Shown piece after piece: positions 50,751 to 63,200 of a stretch of DNA of 64,000 nucleotides. Under the pieces are notes generated by a model. That model saw only the letters and a list, made by a program, of their open reading frames with translations, was not told the origin of the DNA and ran no database searches. The position numbers and the translations under genes were made by a program. The stretch's first letter is position 1. Each line of letters starts with the position of its first letter. Source of the stretch: Pelargonium tetragonum (taxonomy: Eukaryota; Streptophyta; Magnoliopsida; Geraniales; Geraniaceae). Where the stretch lies: NCBI GenBank assembly GCA_036897445.1, contig JAYMTL010000030.1, positions 87,397 to 151,396 on the forward strand. Reading direction: 5' to 3'.

Positions 50751-53700
50751 TATATTCTGAAACTGCGACGAGAAAACACAGCTACTTGTTTTAGATTTTT
50801 AAGGTTTATTCCTCTAATTCTCTGTTCTTATCGTTATGTAGAGGGGCCTTGTAGATATTAGTAAATGTTCTTGTTAAAAACACGAGTTTTTTATATCTCA
50901 GGGGCTCCAATAAGGTTTAGTAGAACTAAAATCAACGTTGTAAAGATCTTGAAAATAAGAGCGTCAGCTTAGATATCTCCTTCTTTTAAAAAAGTATCAC
51001 GCAGTAAATGTATTCTATATAAAAACTGATAAGGAATTTGGCTCATATATCATATAATAATAGAAGTAAAAGGATCTTTTTGACTTTGTTATATAAGGGT
51101 TCGCCCGCTAAGGGTTATCCTTATTCTAGAAATTCGGGGTTATCCCGACGAGGGGCCCTCAAAGCCTTAATTTCTTTACAGCAGAAGAATTCTCCCCACG
51201 TCTATATAACAAGTAAATTTAAAAAATCTCTAACCTCAACTGCAAAAAGAGTTTTTGAATTAAATGCACTTTCTTACTTTATCCTCTTAGTTTTTTGTAA
51301 AGCTTTACTTACTCCTCGATTTTTGAGGGTTGCAAATTCAAGTGCCTTCTAAGACCTGTGGAACTCTCATTATAACAAGATATTCTATACACCTAGGACT
51401 TTCTTATTATGAGTCAAAAAAGACGACGCACGATTTCTTTTTTACGGATTCCTTGCTAATGGGATTACTTATTATTTGTTAGTAATAAAATGTTACGCAA
51501 ATCTCGTTATACCCCAAAGGGGAACAAGAATGTTGATTTCATACTGCCCCGGAATCCCTACCGCCTTGAACTTGATAAAAAAGAGGATAGCCCTGATTTT
51601 TTTTAGAGACACCAAAAAAGGATTTTCCCTTTACACTAAATTCTTGGAAACTGTAAATCCTTTAGGTGAGCTAGATCTTAAAAATACCGGACCAGAAGCA
51701 CTTATCTGGGAAATCCAGTACATCTATCTTAAAATCCTCTATTTAGCAGGACAGTTTCTGAGGCACTTCTGGTTTTCATTTCTTGTTATACTAGGCTTTC
51801 GTTATTGGATGGTAAATCAATTATAAGCACAACCCCGTTAATCTACGACACTGCCTGGGGTAAAGTATTGCTTCAAGAAAATTCTACTTAATAAAGTCAG
51901 GAACCCTCATCAAGAATGTATAAAAGAAAAGGGAGGCTTATCCTATATTAAAATAAAAAGATAAAAATATCCTAGTTTGTGCTTGCAAATGTAACTTTAT
52001 AATGGGATCTGGTATTTCCTCTTTTACAAGCGATTGCTATTGCTAGAACATGCTACTTAAAAGAGTCAAAACACCCGTATTCTATAATATTTTACAAAAA
52101 TTATTATATTATATGCAGTAGTAAGATTTAAGATATAGTTTTGTGTCCTTCATTAGATCAAAAAAGTAGGTAGTCTTGTTTTTATAAGAGTGAAGAGTAG
52201 CTCTTTATGGGGTACCTTGAGTTTCTCGACTAAAAAAATTTCTACAAATCAAGAGGGTTTCCTCGGCCAGTTTTACTGGGGGTTACTATAACTATATTAG
52301 TATTAAGTTCTTTAAGAAGATATCTATAACCGCAGAAAGGGGCTCTGTAGGAAAAACTAAGTAAGATTTTTCTTGAAAGTACGGGAGTACCCTTTTTTCG
52401 CCGTGAACTGCAATTAAGTTAGAAAAAGAAAATGAAGTCCGTTTTTAATTTGAAATACTAACTTAAAGGGTTTCTTCTCACGGAATAAGTCCGAAAGAGT
52501 CAAATTGAAGCAGCAACTCTTCGTATTTTTATAGGGGCATAAAATGAAATGCAATAAATAAACCAAATCTACAGCTGAGTAGACTTTACTTCGAACTTTC
52601 TTTTCTCAATTCTATAAGTTTCGAAGTTACCCCGTACTGTAGGATACCCTAAATTCAACTTCATTTTCTTTTTTGTTTTTAGATCCAGAGGTATTGGGAT
52701 AAGGGAATCGCATTCAAATTAGTATACTAGGGATCCCCTTTTTAGAGTGCCGGCCGCTTCTTAACAAAAATCACTCCTCATTCATAAAGATTTTTCAGCA
52801 CATGCACCACGAAGTAAAAGCTTCCTCTATTCTGATACACTACTTTCGGTACAATAAAAAGAAATGAAAAAAGGTCTTTCACTAGATACTCCTGAGATTT
52901 TCTCTTTTTGAGAGCACAAAGAGCAGCTTCACACAGCACTTATCAGGTCTAAAATTCCGTTTAATTCGATAACCAAGGTTGAAAATTTTTCCTACATTCA
53001 TTGCGTTCGATTCCATTTAAAATACTTAAGCAGGAACTCGCTTTTATCTTTCTCTTAGTTAAAAAAAGGAATCCCCGCGGCTCTAATTTTAGAGCAGCCG
53101 ACTTCTAAAAGGGTTTTCCTTGTTATGAAAGTGTAATTATTGCTTTTTAGACGGGTTGCTTTGGGAGTCCGTTTAATGGAGGAGTTTATACAAATATAGA
53201 ATCCTTTCTCGCTGGTTTATTTGTAGTAATTTAATAAGGAGTAATCCCGTAGTAAATGTAAATAGAGTGCCTTATTTTTTTTATAAGTATCTACCAAAAC
53301 CTCTAACCAAGTTAAGTTTTAGCCTTGGATTTAGACAGGGGTTAAGGGAATCCAACAAGACTTAAAATTACACGGAATTAAATATACCAAAGAGTTTTCC
53401 AAGGGATGCCGTGCGAAAGACCTGTTAAAATAGAATTCTTATTATATTATACCCCGCAAAAATTTTTAATTCATAGAGATCCCTAGGCAAGTTTCTTCTT
53501 TCTATATATTCACCAAATCTCAGCCTCTAAATAAAAGAGAACTTTTCTGCACAGAAACCCTTAAAAGTAAGGGGCATGTGCTTGAGGAAACAGATATGTT
53601 GATAGAAGCAAAATTGGAATCCTTCTTTTACTTGAAAAAGCCTGCCCTAGGTTCCTCCAGCGTTTCCCACGGACTAGAAAAATTCTTTATACTCATTTCG

Positions 53701-56700
53701 ACTGCGCTTTTTAGAATAACTGTAAATTTCTTAGAAATCCCTGACTTTAGATAGATTCCGCCCAAAAGATTAGCACTGCTAACGAAGGTGAAGCGCACAG
53801 AGAACAATTTATACGCCGCTTTTTATGGGATTTTTTACTGTTTGTTCCGGGTAAAGTCAATTTTTTGAATTAACGGGCTATAATTTAATAGGTTCCCGTG
53901 AGCTCAATTGAAGCATAAAAGGGTACCTTATGCTGCTCGATTTATGCCTATTAAGTATTCTTTTATGCGGAGTCAAACTTCAAAAATCGGAAATTAGAAA
54001 ACAAAGAAGCTTGGGACTTTTGTAACTTAAAAAACAGCAGCAAAAAATAGATAAGTGTAAAAAACAAAGGAATCAGAAGTCCCAAACAAATAGGATTTCT
54101 AGACAACGGGTTTAGTAAGCTCCTCAAGTTTGCCTAGTTTTAAAAAAGCATATAAAAGTATCCAATCCAAGTTGTGTCGCTGCCAAATATGGATCTAATT
54201 TTTCATAATTACTGAATAACTTAACACTCAACGCATTTCCTACAATGAATTTTTACTGAGTTTAATCGACAATTTAATGAAAAATAGAAATTCCAAAGCA
54301 GGTCTTGAGCATGCTAAAAACAGAAATAAGAAGAAAGCTTATGAACCTGTTTGAGAAATCACGCTTGCTTATAAAGTCTGTTGAGTATATCAAGTAATTG
54401 AGATTACAGTAAATCCAGGAAAAATTCTACTTTTGATCCTTATTTCTTAAAACTGTTGCATTTCCCTATACTTTTAAGTACTTTCTAACTGAATTAATTG
54501 ACTTTGTATATTAAAAAGACACCAGGTGCCGGGAACCCTTTTAGGAAAAAGGATACTGCCAATAAGAATAAGAGACTCCTTTTGCTATAAACTACTATAA
54601 ATATAAAAAACTTTTTATTCCTTATGAAGCCTGTATCTAGAAACACGGGGCTCTCCTTTATCTAGCTAAGTCTTTAGTATACAGAATAAACAACTATTTG
54701 TAAAAATGAGAAGCCCTTTTTTTATAAATAAAAAACCTTTTAGAAATACCGAAGTTTTAGTGGTGCCCTACTACATTTTGATTAAGAGAAGTAAGGACTA
54801 AAAATGCTTCTTCTAAAAAAAGAATTTCCTTGTAGGATATACGAATATACGGATAATAAAGAAAAGCCAAAAACGGACACAGGAATCTCAGGAACCCGAC
54901 ATTAAAACGCATCTATCATCAGATCCCTTTTCTTTTTTACAATGGTAATAGAATGCAATTTCTCGGGAATTTCTTTCTCCATTCAGTACTTCTATAATTC
55001 TCCAAGCACCCTGATTTACGCGCTAGCTCTTTTGTGTTATATAAAACCATGCTCTTCTCAGACATAACTCTATTTAAACTATATTTTAAGGTTTCGGAGA
55101 GTCTATTTATAATCACCTGCTTACAAATAAAAAGAGAAAAGAAGAATGTAAATAAGGAAATTTCAATTCTAGTCAGGGACTCCACGCTTTTCAAGAAAGA
55201 CTTTTTAAAACCATTTTACGGCCGTTTACGCGACGTATAATACCTCTTTGATGCGTGATTTTCTTTTTGTTGCACTCCTTAGATTTTACTAAAAGCCGTT
55301 CCTAGTCAAACTTCCTTCTTGAGAAGGAGTAAATGCCCTCTTAGGAATAACTTATCTAAACCTTTTTACATTCTAATTTTTTTCAGAACCTATACTATAT
55401 AAATAGAGTACCTTAAGCTTTTACAAGGGCTGAAAGGATTCCCTCGTTGATCCTAAGATTACAAAACTCCGAAAAAGAGAAGCCCTTGGGGAAGCTTTTT
55501 CTTACAAATTAACTTATCGGGTTTCCATTGTTTAAATATTCTACTCAAAGAGATACTTGTTGAATCAGCAATTTTGTACTTCAAAACCCAGTAACTGAAA
55601 GAATTTAGTGAAGCTTCATAGAATGCCTATTTTTAATGCACAGTATTACGACTCATAAACCTCGCTGACAATTAAATTCGGTCAAGAACTCAGTAACCAC
55701 TATCTTTTAGCGCCCCTTTTTAAGTAAATCTACACAAGAATCTTTGTTGATTCTTTTACGATTACCTTTTTCGTTCTGAAGGATTGAAGTCTAATTTTTC
55801 GGAACCGTATCTCGGGAATACCCGGCACTAACTAATAGCGAGAACTCTGTAATTGATTAAAATTAGGATTATGTCCTCACCAACCCAGCAGTAAAACTTA
55901 CCCTTTAATGTCTTGTCTAAAGAAATTTTATAATCATTACTTTAACTTTAAATACAGTAATTGCCCCAAGGAAAACAAGACTATTCAAGGAGAGAGCTTG
56001 CCTTAAAACATAAAAAGTCAAAACTCTCTTTTTAAAAAGGAGAGTCGGGGCTAGAAAAAATAAGAGTTTAACTAAGGTTTTGCTACTTGACTATATAAAA
56101 AAAATGACTCTAGTCGGGGTTCGGAAAATAAGAGACATTTTTCTATTGAAAGGCTTGAGTCCCTTTACTAATGGGACCTAAGAAGAGTTCAGATATTTTA
56201 ACTTAGGAGTACTGGAATCTTTCCTGAATAATAAGAAAACTTGTATAAAAACTTACTAGAATCGTATACTGAATCAAGAGCTTTTGAGGGCTTTAAAATC
56301 CCTGTGTCAAGCTAAAATTATAAAGGGGAGCTACTTTTCAATACTAGGGCATTTCCCTTATTTTATTCTTACTGACGTCAGAATGTAAGACCGGCATCTC
56401 ACTATAAGAAAAGGAAGGTTATAATCTAGGCGGCGAAAACAACCTTAGCTTTAATATGGCAGCTCTTTTTTTTTAAGGAATCTATCCTCTAGGACACGCC
56501 TTCTGTCTCAGAATAAGGCCTCTTTTGCTTTCTTAAAAGCTCCCTCTATTCTAAAACATGTAAACTTAGAATTTTATCCAAACTAACAGAGAGTTGAAAC
56601 TTGGTAATAAAAAGTGTGGATACTCTAATTCTAGCAAAAGCACTGGGAAAACTAATAAACATTAAGTACTAATAAAGAGGATACCTACCTAAGAATCTTA

Positions 56701-56814
56701 TCTATATCGAAAACCAGAATCCAAGTACCCTTTATAAAAAAACTCCCGCCAAATTAAAGTGGGGGCAAAACCCTAAATGAGAAATAGCCTAGTTAGAACT
56801 TCTAAAGGTCAAGC
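50751..56814. other. Gene-free AT-rich DNA (class 1)
   Basis: Two of the window's longest frames lie here on the plus strand, 51038-51352 (TTG start) and 51476-51826 (TTG start, hydrophobic C-terminal third). Neither has a recognisable domain, an ATG start at its 5' end or a ribosome-binding context, and both are near the chance maximum. The rest holds dense switch motifs (GGGGCCC near 51151, GGGATCCCC near 52730) and a 7-bp-stem hairpin TCCTTCT-TG-AGAAGGA at 55313-55328. No gene is supported. Confidence 0.5.
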
Positions 56815-56870
56815 ATGGGTTATAGCAAAAGCTTTTATTCAAGGGGTTCAAATCGCATGAGCTTCAAAAG
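56815..56870 (+). pseudogene. Possible tRNA-like relic
   Basis: The segment starts AAGCATG and ends CATGAGCTT, so its ends can pair like an acceptor stem with a small deletion. It has an internal AGCAAAAGCT hairpin in D-arm position and the T-loop string GGTTCAAAT at 56845-56853. T-stem pairing is only about three of five, and there is no room for an anticodon arm. The overall length (about 56 nt) is well below a normal tRNA. Confidence 0.22.
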
Positions 56871-58215
56871 TAGGTGGTAATATAATTATAGTGACTTTTT
56901 CTAATGAACGCGTCAAAAAGAAGTTGGGCTGTATAAGATAAAGGAACAAGGCAAGCTTATACAAAAGAATTTGTTTCAATTTTAAGTATTGCCTATAGGA
57001 AGAGCAAAAAAAGCAAGAAGTCCTCTGAAAGGATATCCGTATATCTTAGTACTTACTTCAATTACTACCTAAAATCCATGAGAGAGTCCCTAATTGTAAA
57101 TCGCGTGCGTCTGGTAAACTTCGGTCAGGTACAAAAAAACTTTGAAAAAGTTGTGCCCGTTATTGGAATCTAATGGCTTTTTAAATCAAAAACCACACGG
57201 GGATCCCAGAACCCTCGAATTTCTTAATCTTTCTAGTCAAGGAAAAGGGGGTAAGACAGCAAGAAATCTAAGCTATAAAATTAGTTCCGTTTCTTTCAGA
57301 GGTTAATCCTAAACAATTAGTGTCTCTCCTATTATATATATAATTTAGGAAACAAAATTTAGTAGGACGCTCTGAAGTCTTAAATTTCATATCTAAATAG
57401 GATAAGTTCTTACAGATTTAAGCAAAGCAAAATTAAGGTTCAAATCCTGATAGTTTAAATTACATAAGAAAGAGACAAACCATGCTACGAGATATCCTTT
57501 TATAACCTTCATATAAAGTGTATTAATTTTGACTCCATTAGTAAGAGGGGAAATCTCCCATGTATAAGTAGTGCGCTGAGTCCATATTGTGAGAAAACTT
57601 ATGTAACCTAGAAAACCTTAGTGTATCCTTTGTTTTTTTACTTATCCGCTTATCGGAAATATTTAGTAGTCTTACGCTTTTTTAGATTTGGCCCAGTTCC
57701 AATATATCTTGGTCTAGAGCTTTCTGAGAAAAATAATACAAAGGGGACTTGGGAACTCCTTATTATGGCCCTAAACTTATTAAAGCCTCTTCTGTTTATT
57801 TACGAGACGGGGGTTTTCTTCTACTTTTACTTTACCAAATTTTAATGCTACTTCCGGAGGACTCCTTAGTCCTTAGTGGGGCCCCTAATATTAGTAGAAA
57901 ATTTAGATTACAACCGGATACTTAAAAGCGCTTAATTTTAGGGATATAATTAGTGGGAAAGTCCGAGCGGGAAGAAGTCTAAACCCAAGAGTAAATAGGA
58001 AAGCCTTTGTTATACAAGGTTCTCATTGTCAAAGTAAAAGATTTAATCTGATTTAGTCTTAGACTAAGTCTTGTACCAAATTAAGAAGGAAAGAGCGTAA
58101 ACCAACGAATTTCCATTTAAGAGCACCTCTAAAAAGGTTGAGACATTATCTGAGTCTTTTTTATAAAGCAAAAAGCCCGGAAAGGGGCTGTTTTAGTTAA
58201 GGGGTGCAATTTATA
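56871..58215. other. Gene-free AT-rich DNA (class 1)
   Basis: No gene can be supported. Another T-loop string, GGTTCAAAT at 57437-57445, has a T stem pairing about four of five (TAAGG/CCTGA), but no other tRNA arm can be folded around it. The 74-codon frame at 57621-57845 (GTG start, hydrophobic) resembles no family. GGGGCCCC-type switches occur near 57878. Confidence 0.45.
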
Positions 58216-58280
58216 GTATTGCTTAGGATTTGAACACACAGCCCTTCGGGATATCTAGACGCGCTCTACTTTCGATTCGA
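58216..58280 (-). pseudogene. tRNA-like relic (minus strand)
   Basis: On the minus strand the order is GTAGAGCGCGTCTAGATATC, then CCGAAGGGCTGTGTGTTCAA, then ATCCTAAGCAAT. The first block matches the second half of a D arm running into an anticodon stem. The second matches the end of an anticodon stem, a variable loop and a T arm with TTCAAAT loop. The T stem (GTGTG/CCTAA) is unpaired and no acceptor stem is evident, so it would not be functional. Identity cannot be assigned because the anticodon loop is not clear. Confidence 0.3.
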
Positions 58281-59637
58281 ATAGATGTATAAATTACTTT
58301 AAAAATCCGGGGTACTTAGGTGCCTGCTCTATTACTCTATAAAAACAGCCACTAAATGCCTTAAAGAGTGCAGATCAAGTAAAGGTCGGGTTATAAAGTT
58401 CTCTATTTAAGCTTTGTATTGTATAATGATTTCAAAAGGAAAGTAGATCATCCTAAGCCCTTACTTTATCAGTAACCGGGAAATCCAATTAAAGAGGTTG
58501 TTATGTCTAAAAAGTCAGACAAAAAGCACTCTAGTGTGCAAGCTTCTTTTTTTTAGCATCTCTTAATATTTCACAATCTACTGCTTTGAGTTTTTTTGTA
58601 AAGGTGTATTCTTCTAACCAGTTTTTACAGATACTAGAAAGAGTCTTCCAAAAGTTTAAACAGGATTTTAGGATTCTCTAAACTCGGGATAGGTAAAGAG
58701 GGCCTGGCAATACTAAAAACAGGTAACTTTGTTAAATGAATTATCTACAAAAGCTTCTTAGATACCCTAACCTAGGCACTATGTCCTTGTTTTAAGGTAA
58801 TAAGAAAGAAAAAATCTAAGATATCCTATTTGTTTTAGATTAGACCCGCCAGAATAAAATGTAGTAAAAGCACTGACTTTAAATCGCAAGGGTTCCCCTT
58901 AATAAAAAAATGACCCATCAGGAGTAGTTGCAGCTTAGGAAAACTTCCGAGTAACGGTAATTTTAGAAAGTCTTTGCCTGTTAAATACGCCCAAATAAAG
59001 TTATCTTAGAAATTCATATTAATTTAATAGCCTTTGTTTCATTCAATATAACTATAGCTTGAGCAGGTTCTTGGTTTCTAGTAGTTAGTATCGGCGAGGA
59101 AAGATGTCGGGGTAGCTCTACATCAGTTTAAATTAAGTAATGTATCATAGTTAAAGGTTTATAAGAAAGCTCTTAGTAACAAAGTCTAAATAGCACAAAA
59201 ACTTTTTTGTATAATTAAGGGATATAAAACTTTGCAGTACACTGTACTTAAAAACACTTCAATTTTAGTTCTTGCTAACCCCTTATTAAGCTTTTTATGT
59301 CCCATTATAAGATAAGGCAGTTCTAAAAGGTTTGAATACACATTTAAAGATAAACACAAAAACAGGGTTCATTCATCCAAACATCCAAATAAAATAGCCC
59401 AAGCTTGAGTATTAAAATCTTTCCTATTAATATGAAACTATTTACAAGCCCGTTACTCATACTCCAGTAGTAAGGTAACCTCTTGACTTTACGTCAAGGT
59501 CCCTTTTTATAAAACGGAATATCCACACTAGGAAAATAGAACCGCCTAACTACGTTTCAGGATTTTTGTATCGAGAAATTAAAACAAGAGTTAATTTTAC
59601 ACTTAAACAAGGCTTTAGAAAACCCAAAGTCTAAAAG

Positions 59638-59655
59638 GAATTCTTTTAAGAATTC
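59638..59655. repeat. Palindrome GAATTCTT-TT-AAGAATTC
   Basis: Two exact 8-bp inverted arms are separated by TT. Each arm contains GAATTC, a hexamer that is frequent in this window. The element belongs to the general excess of short inverted repeats. There is no adjacent gene. Confidence 0.7.
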
Positions 59656-60271
59656 AAAACTTATTTCTATAAAAAGAGATTCTAATATTCTTTAAATAAA
59701 GTAAGTAGCTAGTAAAAACGGTCGGATACCCTGCTTTGAAATAAAGAAGTAGGTCCTATACAAACCTGGGACTAAGAATAGGAATTATAAAGTACTATCG
59801 ACGAGTTGTAGTATAAGAACTCTTGGTAGTAATCAAAAAGAGAAAGCTCTGTAATTGAAGCAAATGGGTTACCCTTTTTCGAAATTTAGGGAGTTCGGAT
59901 ATCTTACTGAATAGAAAACCTGATACGTGATCTCAAGCCGAGCTTGTTCAAGATATTAAAAAAGTTTTTGTCCACCCTTATAATACTTTAGCTAACACTT
60001 TTCTTTTCACCATAGCCAATTTCGGGGGTTCCATCTACTTATTGTTGATTTATTCTCTTAATCTGGTTGCTATGTTTTGAGGAGTTGCGACTACTAAAAA
60101 ACTACCTACCGAGGTGAAAGATCCCAATTTTACGCGAGGAAACCCTTATACCAGATTTTTTGAAAACCTGACAGAGAAGTGAGATAGGGGCCTTCTGTTG
60201 ATAAAAAGCAGCTTTTCGTAGTAAAGTTAAATATAAATAGCTTACTCGTATAAAAAATTGTTACACATTTA

Positions 60272-60285
60272 AAATCATATGATTT
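60272..60285. repeat. Perfect 14-bp palindrome AAATCATATGATTT
   Basis: All 14 positions are self-complementary. The form would suit a dimeric DNA-binding protein, but no gene, promoter or second copy is visible, so it is recorded only as a structural feature. Confidence 0.7.
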
Positions 60286-63200
60286 CAAAAGAGCAATACA
60301 AGGCACGAATGCCAAGGTTTCCAATATAGTATTGAATTCAGGTTATACAGTGCAATCTTTACTACAACACTCGGATGCCGTTGAGACCGGATTACAAGTG
60401 TCTTTCAGATGAAGTAAAGGATTCAAAAAAGTATATCGATGGTACACACCAATAACTAAAGGAGAAGGCAGAACCGGGGAAAAGGCTTGCGTGTAAATAC
60501 TGCGAACTGTTTTTGAACCCTACTTACCTCTAGATATATTTGAGTAATAAAACTTTTTTAGAGCTATCTTATACAAAAGACTCTTACGTAGAGTTCTCCG
60601 TTCGTTCCCAGCCTATGCTTTTAATTTCCGAAAACGTAGTTCAAAAACCAACTTTCTATCATATATCTCCAATTTGTTACAATACTATAAGCTTGATTCC
60701 TATCTAAATGCAAAAAGCTTTGCTCTAAAGACAAAAGCTATATACTATCTAGTCATTTTTGTTATCAAAATTGACTAATTTTATTATAAGAAGTACAAAG
60801 GTATTAAATTATAATATTTTAGTAAAACTACAGTATTTCTCTATTAAGGTAAGTGTGTACGAGCCCTTTTAACACCCGGCGCAGGTCCGTATAGCCTTTA
60901 AATTAGCTTAATAAGCATATGTTTGGTTTTAAAGTCAAAAGTGGACTATATAGTAAATTCCGGCTAAGGATGACATATCGGAAAGTTCTGATTTAGTCGT
61001 ATTTTATAGAGTGATTTTCTTTATATTTGGGGTTGCATTCAGATAAAAGAAATTCTACTGTACCGCTTGGGCGTTAGATCTCTCAAAAAAAAAAAAAGGT
61101 TCTTGGGCAGGGTCACCTATAAGAATTTAGTGTGTACACCTATCTATGATAAAATAAGAGCTCTAACCAAACCTTGCTTTTATTTGTGGTAATTAAAAAT
61201 GAAATTAGGGCTAGAGTCCTCTACTCTTAAACATTAACATTATCAAACACGGGATTTGATAATTACTACTGAACTTTAGGCTGTGGTCTGGAGTCTTCAA
61301 GGGATATCACTTAGAGATTGGAGATAGTAGCTACTTAATATAATATTTTTATGAAGAAGACTCTTAAGTTTTATCTTTTGAATTGGATTAAAAAAGATAA
61401 TCTAGGATTTTTTAGCAGTTAAAATAGCCCCTATTTGTTGAATATACTGCTTTCTAATTTATATGGAATTCTCGGGGTACTCTTAATCCTGTTTAATCTG
61501 AGAAATTTTTACAAAATATGGAGTAATCCCGCATTCTTAAAGAAACAAGATTAAAGTCTCACACGAGGTTAAGGAAAACTAGAAGGAGTTCTCTTATCCC
61601 TTAAGAAGGGTTTTTGTATTAAAGGAGAACTAAAAAAAATAAGTAAAAAAAATTACTGAAGTAAAGGAATTCCTATAAAATTAATAGACCTAAAGGGTTT
61701 AGAATAATAGTTAGGCCTTAGGCAAGCAAGGTACCCCGCTTTTTTTTGAGCTGAGCTCCCCAGCCAGCCCCAGTTGGGGTTAACAAACTAGACTAAATAT
61801 CTTTTTAAATTAATAAAAGAGTACGGAGAACCCGTGTTTCAATAAAGAGGCTTGGCCGGCTAGTTTTGTTGTACAAGGATCCTTGTCAAACTAAATAAGC
61901 TATAAAAGCATTTATTACGAAGCCCTACCGAGGTAAAGATATAGATCCTTAAGAGTTATACTTATTTCCGCGCCTTAAATATACCTTGAAGGAAATCTCT
62001 TAAACAGAAATTCTTGTGTCTTCGATTAAGAAAAGTTTACTACACGCTGTTGTCTTAAAGACTCCACTGAACGGAGGAACTAAAACGCTTGCTAGTTTAC
62101 AAGTATGTCAAAGGTTCAAATCGATAAAAGCTGAAAGGGGGCATGACATAATATATGCAAGGTTAGAGTTTCTTTTAGGTCTTTAATTCTTATATTCTAG
62201 AATTTCCTTTGAAGACTCATATTGTCAAGACACGAGTGTTATTAAGGCCAACCAAGCTTTCTTAAGAATTTTCCGGAAATTTTTTGAAAGCCGCGTATAA
62301 TATAAATATAGTTTAGCGTTGTTGCTTATGCAAGCCCATTGGAGTTTTATAAAAGTGAGGTTGTATTATACTTGTTAGTTCTAATATTTATTAGACACCC
62401 CTGTAAAAAAATATCCGTATAGCTGTAGCAGTGAGTTGAATAAGTTTTGGGAGTCTCCTATTTATTATAAAGGGGAAGTTATCCAAGCGCAATTACAAGA
62501 GTTTCGATGTATACTTGTGTTCTATTAAGAGGTACTCCTCTAGGGCGCTTTTGTCATAAAAATGTCTTAGATTTTGACTTCAATCAGCTTAATGAGAGTA
62601 GTAGAACTTTAAACTACATTACATAGCATACGACGCGTACTCTCCGAAACCCACAGTAGGGGACTTCCTAAAAACGAAAAAACCCCTTTATATAGACCCA
62701 AGTATAACATATCTTGTACGAGTACTGAGCGCACGAAATTTCTGATGTATGATTACCAAAACGAACAAAATATATTACTTACCCCTGAGAAGTTGTTTTA
62801 AAGCTTGTCAAGATAATAGAGACCCTTCCAAGACCCCCAGAGTTTTGACCTGAAACATCCCATACACTTCTGAGGGCTTCCCTTACTAAAGCTCCCTGTT
62901 TCTCTTTACCAATACGCGAATTTAAAAAAGATCCTTCTTACAGCCCTTTTTTATAAAAAGGATTTACTTGTAAGTATATTTGGTGTCGATTTAGAACTAG
63001 AATCTTGAGGGGTGAGACGTAGTTTAAATTTCAGATGCCAAAAAAGGCGATACTCAACCAAACTTCTGCTAAGTTCGTGAGTAAGCGTGAGGTATATTTC
63101 TCCGCAGGATTTCAAAATTCCTAAGGGACCCAACGAAATTCTAGATTGAAAATATATTACGCGGGAATCAAAGGAATGAATAGTGTAAAACTTCTGTTCT

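Noticed and set aside
51476-51826. 116-codon plus-strand open frame with hydrophobic C-terminal third, next to a 104-codon frame at 51038-51352
   Set aside because: Both begin with TTG, lack any recognisable domain or ribosome-binding context, and are about as long as the chance maximum for this many stop codons. The flanking switch motifs run through them unchanged.
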